From NCBI RefSeq assembly GCF_024972775.1, contig NZ_CP092282.1, positions 2,225,001-2,289,000 of the forward strand: 64,000 nt of DNA, given 5' to 3'. Position 1 is the first letter of the stretch. Each line of letters starts with the position of its first letter. The notes under the pieces were generated by a model. The model saw only the letters and a program-made list of their open reading frames with translations, searched no databases and was not told where the DNA came from. The position numbers and the translations under genes are program-made. Source of the DNA: Dehalobacter sp. DCM. Lineage in GTDB: Bacteria; Bacillota; Desulfitobacteriia; Desulfitobacteriales; Syntrophobotulaceae. Positions 50,968-59,910 of this stretch are shown here, in pieces.

Positions 50968-52052
50968 TTCAACCGCCTCACTTTCTTTCCTTTGATTACC
51001 GCCAGCAATAAAAGCAGAAGGGGGATGGCCAGCTCAAAAAGAAGCGCAAAAGGGGCCCAATAGGTTGCGAAAAACATGCCTGACTCAAAAGAGTTCTTGA
51101 ACATATAATTGGGTACAATAACCTGCAATATCCCTAAGATCATCATGACCAGTTTTTTGTCTTTTAAGGCAAGAACTTTGACAATCGTAAAACACTCGAT
51201 ATAGTACAATACGGCAATTTTAACAACAATACCGGAAACCCAAATAAAAATGACAAAGTATTCTAAACGTTGAATACCCATCACTTTAATGGATTTTGCT
51301 AGGTGTAGAAAAGGAAATAATAAAATCTGCGTCTGTTCCGGCCCAAATACGGCAATGGTAACGGTTGTAACGGCTGTAAGAAAAAATCCTGCAGTCAAAA
51401 GACCGTAGGCTCCATTTTTGAAAACCTCTTGGGGTTTGTTGGTCATGGGCAGGAGAAATGTGAGCACGGCAAGTTCACCGAATAAAGCGGCCGGCAAAAT
51501 CACTCCGCTTAAAACTGCGGGAATTCCTTTGTCAAAAAACGGGAGTAATTGGCTGAAATCAGCGTTAAATAAGGGAAACAGAATCAAGAAAGACAACCCC
51601 AAAAGACCCAGGGGTAATACAAACTGAGCGATACGGGCGATAACTTCCAATCCTTGAAATACAGCATAAGCAGCTAACAGCGTGAGGAAAAAATTAAAGA
51701 CGATTCTTGGCGTTTCCGGCATCAGGTGTATCGTGATAAAATCAGTAAAAGCACTGACAACAAAAAAACTCATGAAAATTAAAAACGCGATATAGCCAAA
51801 GCTCAGCATTTTCCCCAAAATCTTTCCGAGGAGTATTTCAGAATACTGGGTCAGAGTTTTTTGAGGAAAACGCATCCCCAAATTGTAGACGATCCCCAGC
51901 TCAACAAGTCCTACCATAACCGAGAGTAAAACAGATATCCAGGCCGATTCATTGGCTTTATTCGCTGCGAATCCGGGAATCGACAGGACAGCCGTAACGA
52001 CCAGGAAGATAATCAGTATGGTAGTGATTTGGGTTCCGGATATTTTTTGCAA
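50964..52052 (-). CDS. Spore germination permease GerAB-like (first copy)
   Basis: The 362-residue integral membrane protein of the APC superfamily has ten predicted helices, starting with MQKISGTQITTILIIFLVVTAVLSIPGFAANKANESAWIS. GerAB subunits form the germinant-binding site within the GerA receptor. The start is TTG 52052, 12 nt after GGGGGAAG; the same leader motif precedes the second copy, showing that the duplication included the intergenic junction. It lies 2 bp after the gerAA stop. Confidence 0.93.
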   Translation of the reverse strand: MQKISGTQITTILIIFLVVTAVLSIPGFAANKANESAWISVLLSVMVGLVELGIVYNLGMRFPQKTLTQYSEILLGKILGKMLSFGYIAFLIFMSFFVVSAFTDFITIHLMPETPRIVFNFFLTLLAAYAVFQGLEVIARIAQFVLPLGLLGLSFLILFPLFNADFSQLLPFFDKGIPAVLSGVILPAALFGELAVLTFLLPMTNKPQEVFKNGAYGLLTAGFFLTAVTTVTIAVFGPEQTQILLFPFLHLAKSIKVMGIQRLEYFVIFIWVSGIVVKIAVLYYIECFTIVKVLALKDKKLVMMILGILQVIVPNYMFKNSFESGMFFATYWAPFALLFELAIPLLLLLLAVIKGKKVRRLN

Positions 52053-52054
52053 TG

Positions 52055-53692
52055 CTATGAATTTCTTCCCCCTTTCTTTGGCTTGACTGGTCCTTGATTC
52101 TTGCTTTTTTTAGATGTGACAGTGCGATAAGCTTTGGGTTGGGCATACATTGCCCACCATGGGACCCGGAGTAGAATATCCCGGAAATCCTGCATACTTA
52201 AAGGCGCAAAAGGGGATAAATAGGGAACGCCAAAGGATCGTAAGCTGCAGAGATGGATCAATATCCCCATTAAACCGAACATAATCCCAATACCACCGAG
52301 AAAGCTCGCTAAAAAGATCAATAAAAAACGCAGCAGCCGCAGCGAATAGCCAGCATCATAATTTGGAATGGTAAAAGATGCAATCGCCGTCGTAGCGACC
52401 ACAATCACCGAAATCGGGGATACAAGACCGGCATTCACTGCAGCCTGGCCGATAACCAAACCGCCGACGGTACTGATCGCTTGACCAATGGTCTTTGGTA
52501 AACGGACGCCGGCTTCACGCAAAACTTCGAAAACAAATTCGATTAAAAGAATTTCTAAGGAAATGGGAAGGGGTAAACCTTGTCGTGATCCCGCCACTGA
52601 ACTCACTAACTGAGGAGGCAGCAGTTCCTGGTGGAAAGAGAAAGCGGCGACGGTTACGGCCGGCAGCAGTAAAGCCATATTTAAGGATATGAACCGCAGA
52701 ATCCGGGTTAAGGTCGCGAATATGGCGTTGTGATAGTAATCTTCCGCAGCCTGAAGCATGGTAACGAAGGTAGCCGGAACGATCAGCTGCATCGGCGTAT
52801 TATCGATTAAAATGACAATCCTTCCCTCCAGCAGGGAAGCAGCAGCTTTATCGGGACGCTCCGTATATTGGATGAGTGGGAATAAAGAATAGCGCTCATC
52901 CATAATTAATTCTTCAATATAATTGCCTTCCAAGATACTGTCAGTATCAATTCTGCCTAGTCTCTGGCGTACTTCCTGCAATAATGGGTCATTGCTTACC
53001 CCTTCAATATAACAAACGGCAAGTTTCGTATGGGTTAGTCTCCCGGCTTCTAGCATTTCAAACTTTAGCTTGCTGGTTTTTAATCGCCGACGCATCAAAC
53101 TCATATTCACATCGATGGATTCAATAAAGCCGTCTTTAGGCCCACGGACACCCGGCTCAGTATCAGATTCGATGATGGATCGGTTTTCACCACCGCGTAC
53201 ACCTGCGGCCAGGGCAGACGAAGAACCTTCTATCAATAAAACCGCTTTTCCAGCAAATATTTGGTTTTCAATTTCATCAAGATAAGAAATTGTTTGGGTA
53301 TCTGCAATCGTCATCAGGCGCTTTAAGACAATTTGGACAATATTCTCTTTGTGGTTTTTCACCAGAGACTGTAATTCCTGGGAATCCGACAGAATCGCTC
53401 CCAGTACATGCTGATTAATTGTCTCATAGTCGGTGACGGTAGAAGCATAGATGATAAAAGCCCGGGTCGGAGAATCTGTGCCGATCAGAAATTCGTGAAA
53501 CTGGATATCTGCGCACCGAATAAAAGCCTGCCGCAGAACGCGCAGATTGTCATCATAGTTTTTTGATACCGGTTGTTTTTTTGCAGGCTGGGCAGCACCG
53601 GTATTTTCATGCTGATTTCCATTTCCACTTCTATTTTCATTTGTCTTTTTGGCTTTGTCTTTAAGTTTCTTAAATAATATTTTTTTTAACAT
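52055..53692 (-). CDS. Spore germination protein GerAA-like
   Basis: The protein has about 545 residues from ATG 53692 (AGAGGCAGAGGAAT upstream; a TTG at 53734 is an alternative). It has a hydrophilic N-terminus (about 1-310; LLIEGSSSALAAGVRGGENR, GPKDGFIESIDVNMSLMRRRLK, family-typical ERPDKAAASLLEGRIVILIDNTP) and about five or six membrane helices (about 340-500; LEILLIEFVFEVLREAGVRLPKTIGQAISTVGGLVIG). GerAA forms the germinant-gated ion channel. It opens an A-B-C-B' operon on the minus strand. A CATAATA at 53751-53745 fits a forespore sigma-G -10, but I see no convincing -35. Confidence 0.94.
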   Translation of the reverse strand: MLKKILFKKLKDKAKKTNENRSGNGNQHENTGAAQPAKKQPVSKNYDDNLRVLRQAFIRCADIQFHEFLIGTDSPTRAFIIYASTVTDYETINQHVLGAILSDSQELQSLVKNHKENIVQIVLKRLMTIADTQTISYLDEIENQIFAGKAVLLIEGSSSALAAGVRGGENRSIIESDTEPGVRGPKDGFIESIDVNMSLMRRRLKTSKLKFEMLEAGRLTHTKLAVCYIEGVSNDPLLQEVRQRLGRIDTDSILEGNYIEELIMDERYSLFPLIQYTERPDKAAASLLEGRIVILIDNTPMQLIVPATFVTMLQAAEDYYHNAIFATLTRILRFISLNMALLLPAVTVAAFSFHQELLPPQLVSSVAGSRQGLPLPISLEILLIEFVFEVLREAGVRLPKTIGQAISTVGGLVIGQAAVNAGLVSPISVIVVATTAIASFTIPNYDAGYSLRLLRFLLIFLASFLGGIGIMFGLMGILIHLCSLRSFGVPYLSPFAPLSMQDFRDILLRVPWWAMYAQPKAYRTVTSKKSKNQGPVKPKKGGRNS

Positions 53693-53790
53693 ATTCCTCT
53701 GCCTCTTTTGGTCCCGTTTATTAATATTTTCCAAATCGGATGTGTATTATGAATTTTATTTTTCTGTATTTCGTTTTTTCTTACCCCGGA

Positions 53791-53819
53791 TTGACAAATC
53801 ACGAAACTGATCATATAAT
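53791..53819 (+). promoter_or_regulatory. Perfect sigma-A promoter of the tetR gene
   Basis: TTGACA (53791-53796), 17 bp, TATAAT (53814-53819): both hexamers match consensus exactly. Confidence 0.9.
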
Positions 53820-53827
53820 TTCTAAGA

Positions 53828-53845
53828 CTACCTAACGTTAGGTAG
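53828..53845 (+). promoter_or_regulatory. TetR operator: 18-bp perfect palindrome
   Basis: CTACCTAACGTTAGGTAG is a perfect 18-bp palindrome placed at about +2 to +20 of the tetR transcript. A bound TetR dimer would block the strong promoter just upstream, i.e. autorepression and possibly control of the following hyf-like operon. Confidence 0.8.
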
Positions 53846-53874
53846 GCATTAGTATCCTGAATAAGGAGGTTTCG

Positions 53875-54438
53875 ATGGAAACTAAAAAGAAATTGATGCA
53901 TTCCGCATTTCGTTTATTTGCAGATAAGGGCACCGAATTTTCTTTGACGGAGGTTGCCTGTGAAGTGGGGATCCAAAAAGCCTCGATCTATGCACATTTT
54001 GCCAGTAAAGAAGAGTTGCTGTATGCGGTGATCAACCAGGAAATCAATCAGTACTTTCTCGAGATTAATGCGCAATGCCGTGATTTAGAGAGTATGTATC
54101 ATATGATTTTGAATTATTACGAACAATCACAGACGAAACTCTATTTCTGGAAGAGGCTTTTATTATTTCCGCCTAAAGTATTTGAAGAAACATTAGTAAC
54201 GAAAATTCAGGTGTTATCGGATGAACGTTTTGAGCTTGTCAAAGATATTCTCCGCACCAATATGGAACAGGGGATTATTGGTGTTCAGGATCCTGAAACA
54301 ATAGCCATTTCCTTTATGGCAATGGTTCATGGCATCCTTTCCAGTATGATCATCTATCGGCCGGAAAATGTGACGATTCATTTAGAAACCATTTGGGAGA
54401 TTTTCTGGAAAGGCATTAGCGAGCCTGACCATGCTTAA
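53875..54438 (+). CDS. TetR/AcrR-family transcriptional regulator
   Basis: The 187-residue protein has the TetR N-terminal HTH: LMHSAFRLFADKGTEFSLTEVACEVGIQKASIYAHFASKEELLYAVI (about residues 7-53), followed by an all-helical ligand-binding domain. AAGGAGG precedes the ATG. It has a consensus promoter and a perfect palindrome upstream, and hyfB follows 108 bp after its stop on the same strand with no terminator between. It is therefore the likely local regulator of the membrane complex; the inducer is unknown. Confidence 0.93.
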   Translation: METKKKLMHSAFRLFADKGTEFSLTEVACEVGIQKASIYAHFASKEELLYAVINQEINQYFLEINAQCRDLESMYHMILNYYEQSQTKLYFWKRLLLFPPKVFEETLVTKIQVLSDERFELVKDILRTNMEQGIIGVQDPETIAISFMAMVHGILSSMIIYRPENVTIHLETIWEIFWKGISEPDHA

Positions 54439-54546
54439 TTGAACCTCTAAAGTTGTTAGTACAACGTATTAGAAATAACGACTCAAAAGAATATCCTATT
54501 AAACCACTAAATCTTCTACATTTGAAAATGGAGGTTTATTCGCTTC

Positions 54547-56610
54547 ATGTCATTCAATCTGTCAGCATACGCCGTATTATTTTTGCAACTATCGCTTATG
54601 CTCTATCTCTTAGGGGCAGCCACAGCTCTCATCGCGATGTTTAAAAGGGAACAAAAAGCTGCGAATGGTCTTGTGAATTTATTCTGTATAGCGGCCTCGG
54701 TGTTAACGGCGGTTGCTTCTGTCAGCATCATCCTCAATCGAACTGGAAAGTTAATCATTTTTGATTGGCAATCTGTGCTGCCTTTTATTAATTTGCAGAT
54801 CAGTATCGATAATTTGTCGGCACTTTTTTTGCTGGCATTGTCCGTTTTGGTTTTTTGTGTATCAATATATTCGATTAGCTATATTGATCACTACCGCGGA
54901 AAACGGAATATCGGATTGTTTTATCTGCTTTATGTCCTATTCATCGTGACGATGTTTCTAGTACTAACAGCGTCAAACGCGGTTATATTCTATATGTCCT
55001 GGGAGGCAATGTCGCTTCTGTCCTATTTTTTGGTTGTCTTTGAAACAGAAAAAGAAGAAAACCAGAAAGCCGGTACCCTCTACATCGTGATGACGCATCT
55101 GGCAACGGCCTTGCTGCTCGTTGGCATTGCTATCATTTACAACTATACGCAATCCTTCGAAATCATGAACACGTCAACAGCGGGTGCTATTCCGACAGCG
55201 GCAAAGAATGCAGCTTTTCTGTTATTTCTTGTAGGCTTTGGAACCAAAGCCGGTGTCATTCCGTTTCATATCTGGCTCCCCTATGCGCACCCGGCAGCAC
55301 CCAGCAATGTATCCGCGCTGATGTCCGGAATCATGATCAAAACGGCGATTTATGGTCTCATTCGGTTTGTTCTATGCTTGCTCGGAATAGAAAATACCTG
55401 GTGGGGTGTTCTTATCCTTGTTCTGGGTATCATCTCTGCGGTACTCGGAGTGGCTTATGCTTTAATGGAACATAACATCAAACGCCTGCTTGCTTTTCAC
55501 AGTGTGGAAAATATCGGCATCATTCTGATCGGACTGGGTGTTTCCTATATCGCTTTGGCACAACATAACGCCATGATAGGTGGTTTTGCCCTGATTGCGG
55601 CATTGCTGCATACCGTGAATCATGCGCTGTTCAAAGGGGGTCTCTTCCTTGGCGCCGGCGCAATTCAATACGCCGTACATACAAAAGATATTGAGAAACT
55701 GGGCGGCCTTTTAAAACGGATGCCGGTGACAGGCTTGCTTATCCTTTGTTTTTCCTTAGCCATATCGGCTATTGTCCCGTTTAATGGATTCATTAGCGAA
55801 TGGCTTACCTTTCAGTCGTTGTTTGCCAATATCGTGCCGGGACAGATCGGACTCAATTTCTTGTCGATCGTCGCTGTTGCAGCCTTAGCCTTAACTGGGG
55901 CTTTAGCAGCCGCTTGTTTTGTTAAACTGTTCAGTATTTCTTTTCTCGGACTTCCCAGAAGTGAAGAGGCGTCAAGCGCCAGCGAAGTACCGAAAACCAT
56001 GACAGCCGGAATGGCTGTTCTTGCGGTCATCTGCTTTGGTATCGGTTTATTTCCAATGATCATCATACGCATATTGGATCCTGTAGTGGTCAGCCTTGGG
56101 GGAGGGTCCATATTCGGCCAACTGCAGGGCGGCTTCATCATGGCGTATTATCCCTTAACGGTTCAAGCAGGCAGCATTTCACCCATCGCTTTACTGCTCG
56201 CCTTGGGGGGAATCTTTCTGTTAACGCTTGGTGTTTTGCGAATCGTCGGCGGCAAATATGTTGAACGAAAATATGGTACCTGGGACTGCGGCTTTGACGC
56301 ATTAAACGCGCGCATGCAGTACACCGCCACCGGTTTTTCCAAACCGATCAAAATCGTATTTCGGATACTCTTTCGCCCCACGAGGAAAACCCTGCTGGAA
56401 GGGGACTCTTTCTATTATCCGGATTCAATCGAATATACAACAACAGTTGCTTCCATATTCGAAGACTACCTTTATCACCCGGTCATTAAACTGTTTGAAC
56501 GGTTCTCCAAAAGAACCAAATTCCGTATTCAAACCGGCAGTATTCACAGTTATTTGTTATATATTTTTGTGGCGGTTTTAGTGTTGATGCTCTATAACCG
56601 ATTCGCTTAA
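54547..56610 (+). CDS. hyfB: Hydrogenase-4 component B-like antiporter subunit (Ehr complex)
   Basis: The 687-residue protein is a NuoL/HyfB-type proton-pumping subunit with about 15-16 helices. Functional residues include the Glu of YMSWEAMSLLSYFLV (TM5, about residue 153), the Lys of GFGTKAGVIPFHIWLPYAHPAAPS (TM7), and the His/Lys of LLHTVNHALFKGGLF (TM8-10). It would form a proton or sodium channel in the membrane arm. GGAGG lies 13 bases before the ATG, a longer spacing than usual. First gene of the six-gene complex operon, 22 bp before hyfC. Confidence 0.9.
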   Translation: MSFNLSAYAVLFLQLSLMLYLLGAATALIAMFKREQKAANGLVNLFCIAASVLTAVASVSIILNRTGKLIIFDWQSVLPFINLQISIDNLSALFLLALSVLVFCVSIYSISYIDHYRGKRNIGLFYLLYVLFIVTMFLVLTASNAVIFYMSWEAMSLLSYFLVVFETEKEENQKAGTLYIVMTHLATALLLVGIAIIYNYTQSFEIMNTSTAGAIPTAAKNAAFLLFLVGFGTKAGVIPFHIWLPYAHPAAPSNVSALMSGIMIKTAIYGLIRFVLCLLGIENTWWGVLILVLGIISAVLGVAYALMEHNIKRLLAFHSVENIGIILIGLGVSYIALAQHNAMIGGFALIAALLHTVNHALFKGGLFLGAGAIQYAVHTKDIEKLGGLLKRMPVTGLLILCFSLAISAIVPFNGFISEWLTFQSLFANIVPGQIGLNFLSIVAVAALALTGALAAACFVKLFSISFLGLPRSEEASSASEVPKTMTAGMAVLAVICFGIGLFPMIIIRILDPVVVSLGGGSIFGQLQGGFIMAYYPLTVQAGSISPIALLLALGGIFLLTLGVLRIVGGKYVERKYGTWDCGFDALNARMQYTATGFSKPIKIVFRILFRPTRKTLLEGDSFYYPDSIEYTTTVASIFEDYLYHPVIKLFERFSKRTKFRIQTGSIHSYLLYIFVAVLVLMLYNRFA

Positions 56611-56632
56611 TTAATCTAAAGAGGCAGGAACG

Positions 56633-57589
56633 ATGGATACAATTATTTACATTATTATTCAATTAGGTGTTGTTCTATTAATTGCTCCGTTGATTAACGG
56701 TGTGATCAAAAAAGTGAAGGCATTAAGTCAGAAACGAAAAGGCGCACCTCTTCTGCAAATGTACTTTGATCTCTATAAACTCATGAAAAAATCGTCGGTT
56801 GTTTCGGACGTTTCTTCATGGATTTACAAAGCCACGCCGTACATTGTTTTTGGGACGGCGATTGCCGCGGCGCTGCTTGTTCCTGTATCGACAACCATCC
56901 TGTCGTCCATAAGCATTCCCGGTGATTTCATTATGCTGGTGTCGATTTTTGCTTTGGGACGTTTTTTTATGATGGCTGCCGCACTGGATACCGCCAGCAC
57001 CTTTGGCGGAATGGGAAGCAGCAGGGAAGCGATGATATCCTCACTCATCGAACCATCGATGATGGTTTCGCTTTTTGCCATCGGGATCATCGCCCAAACG
57101 ACATCGCTGCCTTTGATTATGCTTAAGGTCCAGACGATGGCTTTTCCTTTGGTTCATCCGGTCTATATGATGGTTGGGCTGGCTCTGCTGATAATTATTA
57201 TCGCTGAGACCGCGCGAATACCGGTGGATGATCCGTCAACTCATCTGGAATTAACCATGGTCCATGAAGCAATGATACTCGAATATTCCGGAAGGCATTT
57301 AGCGTTAATGGAATATGCTGCTTCGGTCAAACAACTTGTCCTTATAACCCTGTTTGTGAATATTTTAATGCCGCATGATCAATGGATTGGTGCAGGGATC
57401 GCGGCTATCGGACTGTCTCTGCTTATTTATCTCTTCAAGGTCATTTTCATGGCCTTGGTCATTGCCGTATTTGAGGTGAATACAGTGAAATTTAAGCTGT
57501 TCAGTATCCCCAACCTCGCGGCATTAGCCTTCATTTTAGCCTTTTTAGGGATTTTGCAATTTTTCATTCTGGGAGGTAATCATGTCTGA
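56633..57589 (+). CDS. hyfC: Hydrogenase-4 component C-like (NuoH-type) subunit
   Basis: The 318-residue membrane protein is the NuoH/HycD/HyfC homologue that links the peripheral arm to the membrane arm, with about eight helices. The conserved acidic loop ETARIPVDDPSTHLELTMVHEAMILEYSGRHLALMEYA (about residues 190-226, split here by family alignment) and N-terminal KRKGAPLLQMYFDLYKLMKK are present. AGAGGCAGGAACG precedes the ATG. It overlaps hyfE by 8 bp. Confidence 0.93.
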   Translation: MDTIIYIIIQLGVVLLIAPLINGVIKKVKALSQKRKGAPLLQMYFDLYKLMKKSSVVSDVSSWIYKATPYIVFGTAIAAALLVPVSTTILSSISIPGDFIMLVSIFALGRFFMMAAALDTASTFGGMGSSREAMISSLIEPSMMVSLFAIGIIAQTTSLPLIMLKVQTMAFPLVHPVYMMVGLALLIIIIAETARIPVDDPSTHLELTMVHEAMILEYSGRHLALMEYAASVKQLVLITLFVNILMPHDQWIGAGIAAIGLSLLIYLFKVIFMALVIAVFEVNTVKFKLFSIPNLAALAFILAFLGILQFFILGGNHV

Positions 57590-58274
57590 TTTCGCGGCGG
57601 TGAGTGATTTAGCCGTTGGTTCAAAGATTCTAGAAACGCTGTCTGTTTTGATTTTGCTATCGGCATTTTTGCTGATGGCGAATAAGCGAATCAATTCGTA
57701 TATCAAATCTTTCCGACTGCAGTCCTTCCTGATTGCTTTGACAGCCGGCATCATGGGAATACGAAGCCTCTTCAATGAGGGGCGCTGGGATATTTTGATT
57801 GTCTGTGTCCTGATCATCGCGCTCAAAGTCATCCTCATTCCCGCCCGTTTAAGTAAGACGTACGCTAATGTCCGGTACAAGGTAGAAAAAGATTTTATCT
57901 GGAATATTCCGATCCTCATTTTAGTCTGCTGCGGGTTGGTGGTATTCTCTTATTTCACCTTGGCGGGGGTGGAGGGCATCAGCGGGGAGAGCTCGAATCT
58001 GCAGCTGGTCAATTCGGTTTCGGTGATCTGGATTGGGCTGTTCTTTATGATCAGCCGGAAGAAGGCGATTGGACAAATCATCGGCTTTCTGGTCATAGAG
58101 AACGGACTCTATATCACAGCCATGCTGGTGACGCACGGCATGCCGTTTATCGTTGATCTCGGCATCTTCATTGACCTTCTGACCTTTGTCATGATTATGG
58201 GCCTGATAACCTTTCGGCTCAATGACCAGTTTGATTCCATCGATACCGATCAGTTGAAGAATTTGAAAGGATAA
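57582..58274 (+). CDS. hyfE: Hydrogenase-4 component E-like subunit
   Basis: The 230-residue protein has about six or seven membrane helices and matches HyfE, an extended NuoK-like subunit (NGLYITAMLVTHGMPFIVDLGIFIDLLTFVMIMGLITFRLND at about 180-221 is the most conserved part). It forms part of the proton path next to hyfC. GGGAGG within the end of hyfC serves as its ribosome site; hyfF starts 9 bp after. Confidence 0.9.
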   Translation: MSDFAAVSDLAVGSKILETLSVLILLSAFLLMANKRINSYIKSFRLQSFLIALTAGIMGIRSLFNEGRWDILIVCVLIIALKVILIPARLSKTYANVRYKVEKDFIWNIPILILVCCGLVVFSYFTLAGVEGISGESSNLQLVNSVSVIWIGLFFMISRKKAIGQIIGFLVIENGLYITAMLVTHGMPFIVDLGIFIDLLTFVMIMGLITFRLNDQFDSIDTDQLKNLKG

Positions 58275-58283
58275 TAGACTGCC

Positions 58284-59888
58284 ATGGGTTTTTTACTCTA
58301 TATCATACCGGTAATCGCCGTCATCATCTTTTTTCTGGTTAAGGAGAACCATTATCGGCATGCCGTGAGTGTAGCCTCCTCCATCCTGCTTGCTGTGTGT
58401 GCTGGGGCATTGACATTCCGCGTGATTGTCAACGGCGTCGTAATCTATCCTATGCTGGGCGGATTCTTTTATCTCGATGCATTAAGCATGGTCATTCTGG
58501 ATATGGTCATTATCATTGCCTTTATGGCCGCTGTCTTTTCTGTAGGCTATTTAAATGAAGAAAAACGCCATGGTCAATTAACGGACAAGAAAATAAGGCT
58601 GTACTATATTCTGATGTATGGCTTTGTTTTAACCATGATTTTGGCATTGACCGTCAAGAATATGGGGCTGATGTGGATCGCCATTGAAGCAACGACCTTA
58701 GCCTCCGCGTTTTTAGTTGGCTTTAACAGTGATAAGCATGCGCTGGAAGCAGCATTTAAATATGTTATTATCTGCTCCGTTGGTATTGCCATGGCTTTGC
58801 TTGGGATTATCCTTCTGCATTGGTCGTCTACAGGCGTGCTTACCGACGCATCCTATTTAGACTGGACGGCGTTATCTGCTCATGCCGGAGCTTTGAAAAG
58901 TGCCGTCTTGCGGCTGGCATTTATCTTCATCTTAATTGGCTTTGGTACAAAGGCCGGATTAGTTCCCATGCATACCTGGCTGCCGGATGCCCACAGTCAG
59001 GCACCGTCACCCATCAGCGCTTTGCTTTCCGGTGTTCTTCTTAACAGTGCGATGTATGGGATCATTCGCACAACCGCCATCGTGAATCGTAATTTGGGCA
59101 GTAACGATTTCACCGGCAGGCTTCTGATTGGAATCGGTATTTTGTCGATAGCAACAGCCGCCTTGTTTATACTGACCCAGAAGGATTACAAGCGTCTCCT
59201 GGCTTATTCAAGTATTGAGCATATGGGTATCATTGCAGTCGCCTTCGGCCTGTTTACGCCGCTTTCTATTTTCGGAGGGCTGCTGCATATGATCAACCAT
59301 TCCTTTACCAAATCGTTGTTGTTTTTATCCGCCGGGAATATCATGCAGAAATATGATTCGAAGCAGATTTATAAAATAAGAGGCGTACTCAAAACACTGC
59401 CGGTTAGCGGCCCGGCCTTTTTGCTCGGTTTATTTGCCATAACCGGCACACCACCTTTCAGTATCTTTACCAGCGAGTTCTGTATTATCAGTGCGATCTT
59501 TAAAGAGAGCACAGGGTGGGTATATACCGGTATGCGTCTGGGAATGGGTATTGCTTTCATTCTACTTTTAGGGTTGGTATTTGCCGGTGTCGCCGTGACA
59601 TTATTCCGGATGTTTTATGGCTCAGATACCAATTCCCTATATCCAGCCGTAAAGGACATTTCTATTGCGGATCGGTTAGAGCAATCGGAACCATCGGAAC
59701 CATCAGAAACAGCCGATAAGTATTTAGGCAACAGCTCAGCGGCTGCTGTTAAACCCGGTGAAACCAATAAGGCTGGGGCTCTATGCCTGATTATTTTGCT
59801 TATAACCATACTTATCAGCGGCATCTATCTTCCGCCTGGCATCAGAGAGTTGTTATTACAGGCGCGGAACATCGTAATGGGCCTTTGA
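58284..59888 (+). CDS. hyfF: Hydrogenase-4 component F-like antiporter subunit
   Basis: The 534-residue protein is a second NuoN/HyfF-type antiporter subunit with about 14 helices. Key residues are the Glu of MWIAIEATTLASAFLVGF (TM5), the Lys of GFGTKAGLVPMHTWLPDAHSQAPSP (TM7) and the Lys of LLHMINHSFTKSLLFLSAGN (TM8-10). A short Ser/Glu/Pro-rich loop (about 470-490) precedes the last helix. With hyfB it gives two antiporter-like pumping units, as in the E. coli Hyf complex (which has three, B, D and F). Confidence 0.92.
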   Translation: MGFLLYIIPVIAVIIFFLVKENHYRHAVSVASSILLAVCAGALTFRVIVNGVVIYPMLGGFFYLDALSMVILDMVIIIAFMAAVFSVGYLNEEKRHGQLTDKKIRLYYILMYGFVLTMILALTVKNMGLMWIAIEATTLASAFLVGFNSDKHALEAAFKYVIICSVGIAMALLGIILLHWSSTGVLTDASYLDWTALSAHAGALKSAVLRLAFIFILIGFGTKAGLVPMHTWLPDAHSQAPSPISALLSGVLLNSAMYGIIRTTAIVNRNLGSNDFTGRLLIGIGILSIATAALFILTQKDYKRLLAYSSIEHMGIIAVAFGLFTPLSIFGGLLHMINHSFTKSLLFLSAGNIMQKYDSKQIYKIRGVLKTLPVSGPAFLLGLFAITGTPPFSIFTSEFCIISAIFKESTGWVYTGMRLGMGIAFILLLGLVFAGVAVTLFRMFYGSDTNSLYPAVKDISIADRLEQSEPSEPSETADKYLGNSSAAAVKPGETNKAGALCLIILLITILISGIYLPPGIRELLLQARNIVMGL

Positions 59889-59910
59889 TGATGGAAGAAG
59901 GGGTTAAGAA

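Noticed and set aside
53745-53751. Sigma-G promoter for the ger operon
   Set aside because: CATAATA fits the -10 but no matching -35 is at 17-18 bp, so it is mentioned only as a possibility.
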